NCBI GenBank assembly: GCA_963819175.1
Contig: CAWFVJ010000024.1
Span: 62,001 to 126,000, forward strand
Length of the DNA stretch: 64,000 bases
Reading direction: 5' to 3'
Source of the DNA: CAWBRT01 sp963819175
Lineage (GTDB): Bacteria > Acidobacteriota > Terriglobia > Terriglobales > Acidobacteriaceae
The position numbers and the translations under genes are program-made. The notes beneath the pieces are model-generated. The model saw only the letters and a list, made by a program, of their open reading frames with translations, ran no database searches and had not been told where the DNA came from. Positions 37,930 through 49,128 of the stretch are shown here, in pieces; position 1 is the first letter of the stretch, and every line of letters begins with the position of its first letter.

Positions 37930-38819
37930 GCGACAATCCTCGGGAGGCGAATGGTAATGGTAGCGCCTTTTCCAAGCCCCGCGCTAGCGGCGGAGGCATC
38001 TCCACCGTGGCGCCGCGCGATGCTCTTGACCAGGAAGAGTCCGAGGCCCGTGCCCTTGATGTTCATGGCCGAGCGCAGAGGCACGCGATAGAAGCGCCGG
38101 AAAATGCGCTTCAACTCAGCGGGAGGAATGCCGACGCCATGATCGGTGACGCGCACCAGCAGATTGCCGTCATCTTGCAGGAGTTCGGCGTCGATGTCGA
38201 TGGTGCGGGTCGAGTATTTGACGGCGTTATCGAGAACGTTGGAGAAAGCGATGCGCAATTCTTCCGCGTCGCCCATCACGCGTGGGGGGACGTCGCTGGT
38301 GAAGGTTTGCAGACGCAGCTGACCGTCGGGAAGATAATGCCGCTTGCGCGCCAGCTCGACGCATTCGGTCAGCACTTCGCGCACATCGACCCGTATGCGG
38401 CGCATGGGACGCGACTGTACCACCTGCCCCGCCTTCAGCACCTGCTCCACGGTCCCCAGCAGGCGGCCAACGTCTTCCAGCATGACACGATAGAATTCCA
38501 GGCGCTGCGTGTCCTCGACGGGGCGCGATTGCAGGGTCTCCAGGTAGAGCTTTATGGAGGCGATTGGCGTCTTGAGCTCGTGGGTCACCGCGTTAATGAA
38601 GCTGTCGTGCTGCTCGCTGCGCCGGATCTCGCGGACCAGAAAGATGGTGTTGAGGGTGAGAGCGGCGATCAGAAAACCAAACAAAATGATGCCGAGTACG
38701 ACGGCGGCGACCGATCTCCAATGAAAGGCCCAGGTAATGTTGAGCGCAATCGCCAGACTGACGCCAATGGCTCCCAGCAGAACAAAGGCGATGGTGGTGT
38801 TGCGACGTCCAATCTGCAT
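37926..38819 (-). CDS. Membrane sensor histidine kinase with minimal input region
   Basis: The cognate kinase has 297 residues. Two transmembrane helices (about 9-29 and 36-60) are separated by only a short loop, so no periplasmic sensor domain exists and sensing may be within the membrane. The phospho-histidine motif is AVTHELKTPIASIKLYLETL (His about 80). The ATPase domain shows the N box FSNVLDNAVKYST, G1 DHGVGIPP and G2 GTGLGLFLVKSI. The kinase precedes the regulator, the reverse of the common order. Confidence 0.93.
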   Translation of the reverse strand: MQIGRRNTTIAFVLLGAIGVSLAIALNITWAFHWRSVAAVVLGIILFGFLIAALTLNTIFLVREIRRSEQHDSFINAVTHELKTPIASIKLYLETLQSRPVEDTQRLEFYRVMLEDVGRLLGTVEQVLKAGQVVQSRPMRRIRVDVREVLTECVELARKRHYLPDGQLRLQTFTSDVPPRVMGDAEELRIAFSNVLDNAVKYSTRTIDIDAELLQDDGNLLVRVTDHGVGIPPAELKRIFRRFYRVPLRSAMNIKGTGLGLFLVKSIARRHGGDASAASAGLGKGATITIRLPRIVA

Positions 38820-38904
38820 GGCGCTTCGGAGTACCTAGGCAGAATTATATTCCGCAAGGGATTTCTTGCGTCGAAGGGAGCGAAGGTGAGTGCCATCGCA
38901 TGGG

Positions 38905-39018
38905 AGGAAATAGCCCAGGTTAGCGCTGAACAGCGCGGCGCGGGACCTGGGGCACCCGGCATAGGCAGCCCAGGAAACTACCCCAGGTTAGCCAAAAGCG
39001 GGCGAACCTGGGGCACCA
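38905..39018. repeat. Two adjacent family 1 palindromes
   Basis: Copy one (38905-38959) pairs CCCAGGT with ACCTGGGG around GCGCTGAACAGCGC, an inner hairpin. Copy two (38971-39018) reads GGAAACTACCCCAGGTTAGC then CAAAAGCGGGCGAACCTGGG and GCACC. The ends are shared while the loops differ. Confidence 0.7.
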
Positions 39019-39041
39019 GGCACCATTACTCATCGCACATA

Positions 39042-39145
39042 AGGAAACTACCCCACTCAAGCCAACAGCGGGCTTCCACCCCAGCGAGCCGAGCCTCGCC
39101 GGGGACCCCGGCTTGAATGGGCCACCCGACGGGCGCGGGACCTGG
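39042..39145. repeat. Family 1 palindrome with a nested hairpin
   Basis: GGAAACTACCCCACTCAAGC pairs its CAAGCC arm with GGCTTG-AATGGG-CCACC about 50 bases on. The loop carries CCCCAGCGAGCCGAGCCTCG and CCGGGG, itself an inverted repeat that also occurs at 59930-59948. A partial extra copy (GGGCGCGGGACCTGGGGCAC) follows. Confidence 0.65.
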
Positions 39146-39172
39146 GGCACCCGATACATTATGATTCAACGC

Positions 39173-40054
39173 TTAGGCGGAGATTGCTTTGGACTGGACG
39201 GGTTCGGCGATGTCGGCGTCGGCGACAAGCTTGATGCGGGCATTGGCGCGCGGCAGTTTAATGTCTTTGGCCAAGCCGAAGAGGCGCAGAGTCTGGATGC
39301 AATACCAGTTCAGGTCGACTTCCCACCACTTCAGGCCATGACGCGCGGAGCTGGGGTGCGCGTGGTGGTTGTTGTGCCAGCCTTCGCCAAAGGTCAACAT
39401 GGCAATCAGGAAATTGTTAGTGGAGTCGTCACCGGTGGCAAAGCGCCGCGTGCCCCACAGGTGCGTGGCGGAGTTGACCAGCCAAGTGGAATGCAACCCG
39501 ACGGTTGTGCGCAAGAAAATGCCCCAGAGCACGTAATTCCACCCTCCGAAGGCGAGCAGGGCGACGCCAAGCACCGTCAAGGGGACCCAGTGCCACCTGC
39601 TGAGCAGCAGATAGAAGCGGTCCTTGCGAAGGTCGGGGACATACGGCGAGAATTCGCTGGTGGCGTGGTGCAGACTCCGGCCCATGAGCACCCATCCCAT
39701 GTGCGACCACCATTTGCCGTCACGGGGCGAATGAGGATCGCCGGGGCGGTCCGTGAGCTGATGGTGCATGCGATGCACGCCGACCCAGAAGATCGGCCCG
39801 CCTTCCAGCGCCAGCGTTCCGCATATCGTAAGGAGATACTCAACCCACTTCGGAGTTTTGTAGCCGCGATGCGTCAGCAGCCGATGGTAGCCCATGCCGA
39901 TTCCGAGGCCGCCGGCGAGCCACCAAAGGAAGGTCGCAACCCAAAACGGCTTCCAGGCAAAGTGAAAGAGTGCAATTACCGCACCGATATGAAAAGCCAA
40001 CATGAATGAGGCAGTCAGCCAATTTACCTGATTTCGATCTTCCGCGATGTTCAA
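39173..40054 (-). CDS. Membrane acyl-CoA/acyl-lipid delta-9-type desaturase
   Basis: The enzyme introduces a double bond in fatty acyl chains using a di-iron centre and oxygen. A TTG start at 40054 is chosen because AGGAGG lies six bases before it; it gives 293 residues. The three histidine boxes are GYHRLLTHRGY, GVHRMHHQLTD and EGWHNNHHAHPSSARHG. Four hydrophobic segments place it in the inner membrane. No ferredoxin or reductase partner is adjacent, so regiospecificity and electron donor are inferred only from the family. Confidence 0.92.
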   Translation of the reverse strand: MNIAEDRNQVNWLTASFMLAFHIGAVIALFHFAWKPFWVATFLWWLAGGLGIGMGYHRLLTHRGYKTPKWVEYLLTICGTLALEGGPIFWVGVHRMHHQLTDRPGDPHSPRDGKWWSHMGWVLMGRSLHHATSEFSPYVPDLRKDRFYLLLSRWHWVPLTVLGVALLAFGGWNYVLWGIFLRTTVGLHSTWLVNSATHLWGTRRFATGDDSTNNFLIAMLTFGEGWHNNHHAHPSSARHGLKWWEVDLNWYCIQTLRLFGLAKDIKLPRANARIKLVADADIAEPVQSKAISA

Positions 40055-40358
40055 ATTCCGCCTCCTGAATCTGGAGTGCATTATCCAGATCACATGAGTT
40101 TAGAGTATCGCTTGCCTGGGGTGCGGATTGTAATAGTTGCGTAATGCTAGAGCAGCTTGATAGTCGGTGCACCCTTGCACATCACCGCCGGGCTCAAGGC
40201 CCGGCTCCTTTGCGAGGTATACCTTCCGCGAATCTGGTCTAAAGGCTTCGTTTGGGATGAATGCTGCGTTACGATGACACAGCCAGCCCAGAACTCTGGA
40301 ACCCCATAAGGGTTCTTACCGTTACGAATCTGCGTCGCGAAGGCGCCGAGGTCAACCG
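40055..40358. other. Divergent intergenic region
   Basis: It contains one family 3 hairpin (40188-40204) and a GAACCC-CCATAA-GGGTTC-type hairpin at 40299-40315. No convincing promoter or gene was found. Confidence 0.4.
40188..40204. repeat. Family 3 hairpin
   Basis: CCGGGC-TCAAG-GCCCGG is followed by CTCCTTTG. It resembles the GGCT-AAGCC hairpins near 50396 and 54008. Confidence 0.5.
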
Positions 40359-41030
40359 ATGTTTCGTCGTTGGACTGTCATCGCGCTGTTGCTCTTGGCC
40401 GCCTCGCTTGCCTTGCCAGCTCAAGACACCGGCTCGAATCTCCATCGTCCGGGACGCGGGGAACGCGCCGGGGCGGTCGTCCCTGGGATCGGCGGAACGA
40501 TCACGGCAATTGAAGGGCAAACGATTACGCTGAGAACCTTTCGCGGGACGATGGCGACGGTGAAAACCAGCGACAGCACAGTGTTCCGCCGCGGCGGACG
40601 GGCCGTCAAGCTCTCCGAACTCAAGATAGGGGATTCCATTTTTGTCGCCGGCGACGAACAGGACGGGGTTTGGATTGCCAAAGCCATTCGTCTACAGCCG
40701 GATGCAGCGGCATTCCGGCAGGAGCTTGGGAAGCGCTTCATCGCTGGCGAAGTTAAGAAGATTGACGAGACCAAGCTGACAATCCTGCGGCCGGACGGCG
40801 AGTCGCAGGTCATCGAGGTGGATGAAGGCACCTCGTTCCGCAACCAGAAACGCGAGAGCATCACCCTGGCCGACATCAAGACCGGAGATCACGTCTTTGG
40901 ACGAGGCGAGGTCAAGAATGGCGTCTTCGTGCCGCAGGTTTTGAACGTCGGAGATATCAGCCGCATGGGACCTGGCTTCCGCGGCGCACCGCAAGACTCC
41001 GCCCCGCTCCCGACCGGTAAGGACCACTAG
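40359..41030 (+). CDS. Secreted DUF5666-like beta-barrel protein
   Basis: The function is unknown. The 223 residues begin with a signal peptide (FRRWTVIALLLLAASLALPAQ). Two similar OB-like units follow: GTITAIEGQTITLRTFRGT...KIGDSIFVAGDEQDGVWIAK and GEVKKIDETKLTILRPDGE...KTGDHVFGRGEVKNGVFVP. This repeat pattern matches DUF5666-type domains. The stop codon is followed after a single base by the ATG of the TonB receptor, so the two are translated from one message. Confidence 0.75.
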   Translation: MFRRWTVIALLLLAASLALPAQDTGSNLHRPGRGERAGAVVPGIGGTITAIEGQTITLRTFRGTMATVKTSDSTVFRRGGRAVKLSELKIGDSIFVAGDEQDGVWIAKAIRLQPDAAAFRQELGKRFIAGEVKKIDETKLTILRPDGESQVIEVDEGTSFRNQKRESITLADIKTGDHVFGRGEVKNGVFVPQVLNVGDISRMGPGFRGAPQDSAPLPTGKDH

Positions 41031-41031
41031 G

Positions 41032-44000
41032 ATGCGCGGGTGGGTAACGCATTCCTTTCTCTTGCAATTGCTGATCGCTGCCTTGGCTTTCAGTGGGTTT
41101 CCCGTGGCGGCACAGACGCAACCGGCCGTCACCGTGGCGTCCATGTCCGTCGCAGAGTTTCCACATTCGCGGGATCGTCAAGTCGGGCAATACTCCGCTG
41201 CCGGGGGTGACGGTTACGGCCGCCAATAGCTTGACCGGCAAGAAAGCGATCACATCCACCGAAGTGGACGGTTCTTATTCGCTGGAGCTGACCAGCAGGG
41301 GTCGCTACGTGGTTCGAGCGGAGATGACTGCCTTTGCTTCGGCTACGCAGGAGGTGGTGCTGAACGCCAGTTCGCCGGAGCAGCAGGCTAATTTCTCGCT
41401 TGTGCTGCTCTCACGCGCTCCCAAGCCTGAGCAGCCCGCGCCGGGGGCGAGCGCGGCAATAGGCGCGTTGGGGCGCGATGGGCAAGCTGCGCAGCGGCTC
41501 GGTTTGAGCGTGGATGACAGCGCGCTGACGGCTTCAGGCAGCGGCGGAGCAGGCGCCACGGGCGAGCAGGCGGCGTTGGGAGGTCTTGCAGGTTTGGCCA
41601 ACAGTCCCGACGCCGCCAATCAATCGGTGGCGTTTGCCGGGCAGCTTGGGAACACGCAGGATTTCCTCGGCGGCATCCGCACTTCGGACGAACTTCGCGA
41701 GCGCCTGCAGCAGATGGCCGCTCAGCGCGGCGGGGGAGCCGGCGGCCCTCTGGGCGCGCTCTTAGGCGGAGGCGGGCCGTTCGTCATGCGTCGTAATCGC
41801 TTGGACATCAACCAGCCGCATGGAATGTTCTATTATTCGGCGGGAAATTCGTTGTTTGACGCCTCCTCTTACTCGCTGAATGGGCAGGGTGGGAGCAATC
41901 CGGGCTACAATTCCAGCCGTTTTGGCGGAACGATCGGCGGGCCGCTCAAGATTCCGCACATCATCGACGACAGCAAGACATTCGTATTCGGCGGATACAC
42001 AGGCACGCGCGCCACCAGCCCTTACGTCGCCTATTCCACGGTGCCAACCGCGGATCAACGGAATGTGGCAGGGATCGATCCGACGGCGCAGGCGCTGCTG
42101 AATTACATTCCCTTGCCCAATCAGACGGGAGTGGGAGGGCTGAACTACCGTTACGCCACTTCGGCGGACACCAACAGCGACCACCTGTTTCTGCGCCTCA
42201 TCCACAACTTTGGCGCAGGCGGATCCGGGCCTTTCGGCGGCGGTGGGCGAGGCGGCGGCAGGCGCACGCGCAACAATCTGAACTTCAACTTCAACTGGCT
42301 GCGCAATGACAGCAGCCAGTTGACGCCCTTCCCAACGGCCAGCGGCATCAGCAGCACAAGCTCATTCAACACTGGCCTGGGGTGGGCCGCCGGCAAGGGA
42401 AACTGGAACAACACGCTGCGCGTGAATTTCAACCGTGCGCGGGTGGATGTAAGCAATCTTTACGCGGATGTCCAGCAGCCAGTGGCGATCCCGGGCGCCT
42501 CGACCAACCCGCTTGACTACGGGCTGCCGAATATTTCGATCAAGGGATTTACTCCCTTGACGGACCCTGCGCCAAAGTATCGGAATGACGCGACGCTCCA
42601 GTTCAGCGAGACTGCGATCTGGAACAAGCACAAGCACAACGTCCGCTTCGGGACCGACTTCCGCCGGTTGTGGACCACTCTGCGCAGCAACGCCAACCCG
42701 CGCGGCTCGTTCATCTTTACGGGCTTTGCTACCGGCAATGCTTTAGGCGACTTTCTGGCGGGGATGCCGCAATCGGCAGCCCTGCAATACAGCGCTTCCG
42801 CCTATTACTTCAGCACCAACAGCTACGACTTCTTCGTGCAGGATGACTGGCGCGTGCGCTCGAACTTGACTGTGCAGTTTGGGCTCCGCTATGAGTACAT
42901 CGCGCCTTACACGGAGGAGAACAACCGGCTCGCGAACCTGGAGCTGGCTCCCGGACTAACCTCGGTCACCTGCGTGACGCCGGCGCCAATAGGGCAGTGC
43001 GCCGCCGCCGGCTCCGACGGCCTGATCAAGCCCGACCGAAACAACTTTGCGCCACGCGTCGGCTTCGCCTGGAAGGTGCAGAAGAACACGGTGGTGCGGG
43101 GCGGGTACGGCATCAACTACAACCTGTCGCAATACGGCACGATCATTACCCAGTTGGCGTATCAGCCGCCGTTTGCCGTGGCCCTGACGCCGATTGCGGC
43201 GACGCCCGGTGCGCTCACCTTGGCCAACGCTTTCACGGCCGCTCCGGCCGGCGTGATCACCAACAATTATGGCGTCGACCCAAATTACCGGCTGGCTTAC
43301 GTTCAACTTTGGAATCTGAACATACAGCGTGAGTTCGGCACGTCGCTCGTGGTCAACGTCGGCTATAACGGCAGCAAGGGAACCGACCTCGACACTATGA
43401 CCGCACCGAACCGGACACCCACGGGACTGCTGCTGCCAACAGTGGGCGCGTTCAACTACGAGACCTCGCAAGGGTCTTCGATTCTGCACGCGGCAAGCTT
43501 GCGGGTTCGCAAGCGATTGGCGCACGGTCTCGCGGTTGGCGGCGTGTATGTGTTTTCCAAGTCGATTGACGACGCATCTTCCATCGGTGGCGGAGCCGTG
43601 GTGGTGGCGCAGAATCCGCTGAACCTGGCAGCCGAGCGCGGTCTCTCCAGCTTTGATCAGCGGCACAAGTTTACCGGCGACTTTCTTTACGAGCTGCCGT
43701 TTGGAACAGGGAAGCGCTGGTTGTCGGCGGCTGGGCCGCTGACACGCGCCTTTGGCGACTGGACCGTGAGCGGGAGTTTTACCATCGCTTCCGGAACGCC
43801 GTTTACGGCTTATCTGCTTGACAGCATTTCCGACGCGGCACGCGGCAGCAATGGAAGTCTGCGGCCCAACCTCGTTCCTGGGCAGTCGGTCCAGCTTGCG
43901 AACCCGGGCATCGGTGCATGGTTTAACACCAGCGCGTTCATCGCTCCGCCGCCGGGACAATACGGCGACGCGGGACGGAACATCATTATTGGTCCGGGTA

Positions 44001-44203
44001 CGATTCTGTTCAACCTGAGTGTGGCGAAAACGTTCCCCTTCCGGGATACCAAGTCGCTGGAGTTTCGCGCTACGGCGAACAATGTTTTCAATCACCCGAA
44101 CTATTCCGGCATTGATACCAACGTAAATTCACCCACGTTTGGACAGGTGACGTCTGTGGCAGGCATGCGGCAAATGCAATTCTTGTCGCGCTTTCGTTTT
44201 TAG
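41032..44203 (+). CDS. Oar-like TonB-dependent receptor with carboxypeptidase-regulatory-like domain, frameshifted at 41158
   Basis: This is a large outer-membrane receptor typical of Acidobacteriota. The signal peptide MRGWVTHSFLLQLLIAALAF lies in one frame from 41032. Removing one T in the run 41158-41160 joins it (SVAE-FHIRGIVKSGNTPLPG) to the rest, giving 1056 residues. Residues about 43-130 form the regulatory beta-sandwich (GVTVTAANSLTGKKAITSTE). A Gly-rich linker and plug-like region lead to a barrel ending MQFLSRFRF with the terminal aromatic residue expected for outer-membrane assembly. The ligand is unknown; the N-terminal domain is common in receptors for large or polymeric substrates. 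The VWFA gene follows directly. Confidence 0.88.
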
Positions 44204-44209
44204 GTGTGG

Positions 44210-46382
44210 ATGATGACGCTTCATTTTTGCAACGGCGTAACGCGAACCCGGGACAGCCAGCGGTGGGCGAAGAAGGCCGTCGTGATGGCGGTGTGCGGCG
44301 CGTGGCTGCTGACGTGGCTATCCGTCGCAGGATTTGCTCAAGGCGGGTCGCGGCCGGTGGAAACCACGGGTTCCGGATACAGCATCCGCGTTAACAGCAA
44401 CCTGGTGCTGGTGAACGTGAGCGTGCGCGACAAGCACGGCATGCTCATCCGCGATTTGAAGCAGAGCGATTTCACGGTGATGGAAGACGGCAAGGCGCAT
44501 CCATTGCGGTCGTTCGACATAGAGGATGTCGAGCGCTTCGCGCAGGGCGGTCCCGCCCAGGTGGAGGCGCAAGGAACTCCGCAGGCGGCGGCCAACCTGC
44601 TCACCGGCTCCGACACAAAACCGGCGAGCATTCGCGACCGCCGCTTGATCGTGCTGTTCTTCGACCTGACCAACATGGAGCCCGACGAACTCAATCGGGC
44701 CAGCCAGAGCGCATTGCACTTCATCGACAAGCAGATGACGCCGGCGGATATGGTTTCCGTCGTGAGCTTCAGCAGCTCGATGCAGGTGAGCCAGGACTTT
44801 ACCTCCGATCACGACCTGCTTTCGCAGGCGGTGCGGCGCATGCAGGGCGTCGAGGGCCAGGGGATGGAAGCGGGAACGACCGGCTCGGCTGAGGGCCAAC
44901 CCGACCAGGGACAGGCCTACACGGTAGACGACACCGAGTACAACATCTTCAACACCGACCGCCGTCTGCAGGCAATCGCCTCGCTGTGCAAGGCGATGCA
45001 GGACATCACCCAGAAGAAATCGGTGCTCTACTTCAGCAGCGGCATGGATCGCGATACCGGAAACGAAAACCAGTCGCAATTGCGCGCCGCCGTCAACGTT
45101 GCCATCAAATCCAACGTTTCGATTTACCCGGTGGACTCACGCGGACTGGAAGCGATCATCCCCGGCGGCGGCGCGAAGTCGGCGAGCCTGCACGGCAAGG
45201 CCGCTTATAACGGCAACGCGATTACATCCGCATACGACTCTAACTTCAAGACGCAGGAGACGCTGGTTACACTCGCCTCCGACACGGGCGGCAAGGCATT
45301 TCTCGACAGCAACGATTTCAGCAAGGCGTTCGCCAGGGTGCAGGCGGACATGGAGAGCTATTACGTTCTCGGCTACCGCAGCTCGAACCCCGCAATGGAC
45401 GGCCACTATCGCAAGATCACCGTCAAGGTAAACCGGCCCGACGTGAAACTCGACTACCGCCGCGGCTACTACGGCCCGCGCGATTTCCGGCACTTTACGC
45501 GGGACGATCGCGACCGGCAGATGGAAGCGGAGTTGAACTCCGATCTGCCGAATATCGATCTGCCGGTGTACCTCTCGACCCAGTACTTCCGCACCGAAGC
45601 GGACCGTTTCTTTGTGCTGTTGTCGGCGGTTGTTCCGGGATCGGCGATCCCGTCCGGAGTCAGCAATCAAGCCTCGCTCGACGTGTTGGGGATGGTGCGC
45701 GACCGTCAGACAAAATTCCCGGTGGGCAACATTCGCCAAACCATCAGGCTGGCAATCGAGAACGGCACGGTAGGACGCCGCAAGAACGCGCAGTACAGCA
45801 CCGGATTCCTGCTTCCCTCAGGCAAGTATCATCTGAAGTTTGTGGTGCGCGAAAACCAGAACGGTAACCTGGGATCGTTCGAAAGCGACTTTGCAGTTCC
45901 AGACCTGCGGAAGGCTCCGCTCAAGATGAGTTCGGTGGTGCTGGCCAGCCAGCGCGTCGCCTCGACGCAAAAGAAGTCGCAAAATCCTTTGGTCAGCGAC
46001 GGGGTGGAGTTGATTCCTAACATCGCGCATGTGTTAGCCGCGGATCAGCCGATGATGTTCTACTACGAGATTTACGATCCGACCAAGGCGGGCAAAGAGC
46101 GACGCCAAGACTCCGATTCACGTACTCACCAGCATTCAGTTTTATCGCGGCAAGGTGAAGGTTTACGAAACGCCGCTGGTCGAAACCGGCGAGCTGAATC
46201 GCCTGGAGCGCAAGGCTGCGGCTTTTTCCATCGAGGTTCCGGCTTCGCAATTACAGCCCGGCTGGTACACCTGCCAGGTGAATGTCATCGACGACGCCGG
46301 CGGACAGTTCGCCTTTCCACGCATGCCGCTGCTGGTGCGGGCAGCGACGCCGCGTCCGCAGGTCAGCGAAACGCGGCCCTGA
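44210..46382 (+). CDS. Secreted VWFA-related Acidobacteriota protein, frameshifted near 46098
   Basis: Such proteins, with a signal peptide and a von Willebrand A-like domain, are abundant in Acidobacteriota; their role is unknown. After a signal segment (AVVMAVCGAWLLTWLSVAGFA), residues about 45-110 include VNLVLVNV-type VRDKHGMLIRDLKQSDFTV. The VWA domain starts at RRLIVLFFDLTNM with a degenerate MIDAS and runs to SYYVLGYRSSNPAMDGHYRK. The final 90 residues are in another frame. Removing one base near 46098 restores DAKTPIHVLTSIQFYRGKVK and a stop at 46382, for 723 residues. It follows the TonB receptor within seven bases. Confidence 0.85.
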
Positions 46383-46460
46383 GGGAGAACAAGAGGTACC
46401 GGAGATACGGTATCCTTCGCAGCGGGTGTCTCACCCGAAGGCCGGAATAAGCAAATACTA

Positions 46461-46513
46461 ACTACATGGACCCTCACGTCGCGTCCTAAGCGGACGCTCC
46501 TCAGGGTGACACC
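46461..46513. repeat. Intergenic repeat, family 2
   Basis: ACTACATGGACCCTCACGTC, then GCGTCC-TAAGC-GGACGC, then TCCTCAGGGTGACACC. It is almost the exact reverse complement of 59822-59863. Confidence 0.7.
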
Positions 46514-46558
46514 GCTGAAGAAATAGCTCTGGAGATTCAATCAATCCCTCACTCCGGT

Positions 46559-49086
46559 CTACAACTCGCGCATGCGCCTCTCCAGATCGCGCGCGATGGA
46601 GTTTGGATTCTCATCCGGGCGGTAGCTCACCGGCTTGCCGAGCCGGACTACGATCTTTCCCGGCCCCACGAATTTGCGCCCGCGCACGCGAGCCTGGTAG
46701 AGGCCATCGATGCGCATCGGCAACACCGGAATTCCCAGGTGAGCGGCAAGCACTCCAATGCCGGAGCGCAACGGTTGCAGGGCGCCGTCCTTGGTAAGTG
46801 CGCCCTCCGGAAACACCAGCACACTGCATCCCCGGTCGACGAGCTCGCCGGCAAATGAGAAGCTCTCGCGGAAGCCGCTCTCTCTAGGCAGCGGAAACAC
46901 GTTGAATAGAGCCACGACCAGGAAATAGTCGACGAAGTCGAGAGCGCGCCAAAACCAATCGGCGGCTTTGGACTGCGAGAAGTCGCCAGTCCCACGATGC
47001 CAGACGCTGTTACGCATGCCGATGAGGCGTTCGCCGACCATGGCGGTGGCAAGACGCGTGCGCAAGCGCCATGGCAGCGCGGCGAGCACAAAACCGATGT
47101 CGACTTCCGTGACGTGATTGCACGCGACCAACAACGGCCCGGAAACTCCGCTAAGGTTTTTGCGCCCAACCACGCGAGGCGCGGCGAGGATCATGGTCGC
47201 CGGCCAGGTCAGCAAGTGATACACGATCGTGCGAACCAACCGGACAGGCCAGCGTTGCGCCCAGCGCGGGAAGCGGTAGCGGGTGGCACGCTGCTCGACG
47301 CCTTCGAGCATCTTCTCGAGATCGCCGAGAGTGGTCGCCTGCGTAAAGCGCGCCTCATCGAGATCGACCTGATAGCGATCTTCAAGCGCGCTCATCAACT
47401 CTACGCGATCCAGCGAGTTCAGTTGCAGGTCTTCTGCGAGCGGCGCGGCGCGTTCACCGGCAGTGCGGGTGTGAAGGCGGGTGATCAACTCCGCCAGCGA
47501 TGAACGCTCCGGCGCCGAAACATCCTCGGTGAGAACGCGGCGTTCGATTTCCGCCATCTTCGGTTTCCGCGTGGCCGTGCGTGGAAAATCGGCATCGGGC
47601 CAGCGAAACCAGCGCCGCATCTGCTGGTATTCGGCCAGCCCGCGATTGGCGTCGCGTACGACTTGTCCAGCATCGGCGGTGGGTTCGAGCAGAAGCACGG
47701 CACAGGGTTCGGCGTTGCCGCCGGATGGCCATGCAATCACGACGCAATCCCGCACCCCAGGTTGGCGGCGTAGCGCCGCCTCCAGGTCCTGCGGGTAGAT
47801 GTTCATTCCGGCTGCGGTGACAATCATGGAGTTCTTGCGGCCTTTGAAGTAAAGGTTCCCCTGCTCGTCAAGCGCTCCGAGATCGCCGGTGTGGAACCAT
47901 TCTCCGTCGCCGGAAACCGGAATCATCCGTTCGCCTTGCCAGTAGCCGGCGGCGATGTTTTTCCCGCGCACAAGAATTTCGCCATCGGGAGCCAGCTTCA
48001 CCTCTTGCCCAGGCAGAAGTTTGCCGATGGATCGCCGTCCCGTACGGAAGGGATGATTGACACTGATCAGCGATGTGCTCTCGGTGAGGCCGTAGCCTTG
48101 CACCACGGCGAAAGCCAACCGCGACCAAAAAGTTTCGGTGGCTTCGTCCAACGCTGCCCCGCCGCAGATAAAGGCCCAGAACTTCCATCCAAACTGCCGG
48201 TGCACATCGCGGAATTTCCACCAGCGCCGCAGGATGCCTTCACCTTCGGCGGCTATAAATCGGCGCCGGAAGGCATCGGGTTTTCCGGCGGCTTCGAAAT
48301 CGCGTTCAAGCTTGGCGCGCAACGATTCCAACATGCGAGGCACGGTGATGAGCACCGAGACTCGCTCGCGTTGAATGACGCGGATGACTTCGGAAGGCGA
48401 AAGGGATTCCTGAAAGACGACGGTTGCTCCCATCGACTGCGGCACGAACAGCCCGAGGAACTGGCCGAAAACGTGGCTTAACGGAAGCAGATCAAGAAAG
48501 CGAAGTGGATGAACCCAGCGCTCGTAGCGCAGGTACCTGGCAATTTCCTGCTCCAGCGGTTCGAGGTTGGCCAGCACGTTGCCGTGCGTGATGACTACCC
48601 CCTTGGGTTCGGCGGTGGTGCCGGAGGTAAAGATGATTTCCAGAGGATCGTTCGCGATATTTCGACTGCATCGAGCTGGCGATCGCACTGACCCAGGCTC
48701 TTGGTCAGGGATTCGAGTTCCAGGTGTGGCACGCCCGCGATCTGCAAGCCGCGAGTGGAAACCAGCAATCGCGCCGAAACCTGCCGGGCAACCGCGCTCG
48801 CAAAATCCTGCGAGGAACCGCGGTCGAGCGGCACCACGATAACGCCGCGCAGCGCGCAACCCCAGAACACCGACACCCACTCGCCGCGGTTCTCTCCCCA
48901 GAGTACCAGGCGCTCGCCTTTCGCGATGCCTCGGCGTTGCAATTCGAGGGCGAAGCGCCGGGCTAGCGCGGCAATGTCACGGTAGCTCCAGCGGAGCGTG
49001 CGATAGCCGTTGCGAAAGACATAGGCGCATTGCGGGCCCAACTCGTCAAAGCGGGCTACCAATTCGTTGAGCGAGCGTCTTGGCAT
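46559..49086 (-). CDS. Acyl-AMP ligase - acyl carrier - acyltransferase fusion, frameshifted at 48660
   Basis: Three activities are joined in one 842-residue chain. Residues about 1-530 are a fatty-acyl adenylate ligase (IIFTSGTTAEPKGVV, QGYGLTESTSLISVNHP, EWFHTGDLGALDEQGNLYFKGRKNSMI). A carrier-like domain follows, with the attachment serine in DLQLNSLDRVELMSALE (about 555). The end is a PlsC-like acyltransferase (NHVTEVD as HX4D near 658, FPEGALTKDGA near 757). The N-terminal 140 residues are in another frame; adding one base in the A-run at 48660-48662 gives AVENIANDPLEIIF. E. coli Aas has the order acyltransferase-ligase; here it is reversed, with a carrier in between. A role in phospholipid or lysophospholipid acylation is inferred. 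Confidence 0.88.
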
Positions 49087-49128
49087 AGGGACAAGCTCTT
49101 GCAAGCCGTGCGGCGATACCGCAGCGTC

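Larger units (their letters stand above)
38820..39172. other. Intergenic repeat cluster
   Basis: Nearly all of this 353-base gap consists of family 1 palindromes, listed separately. No gene is visible. Confidence 0.6.
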
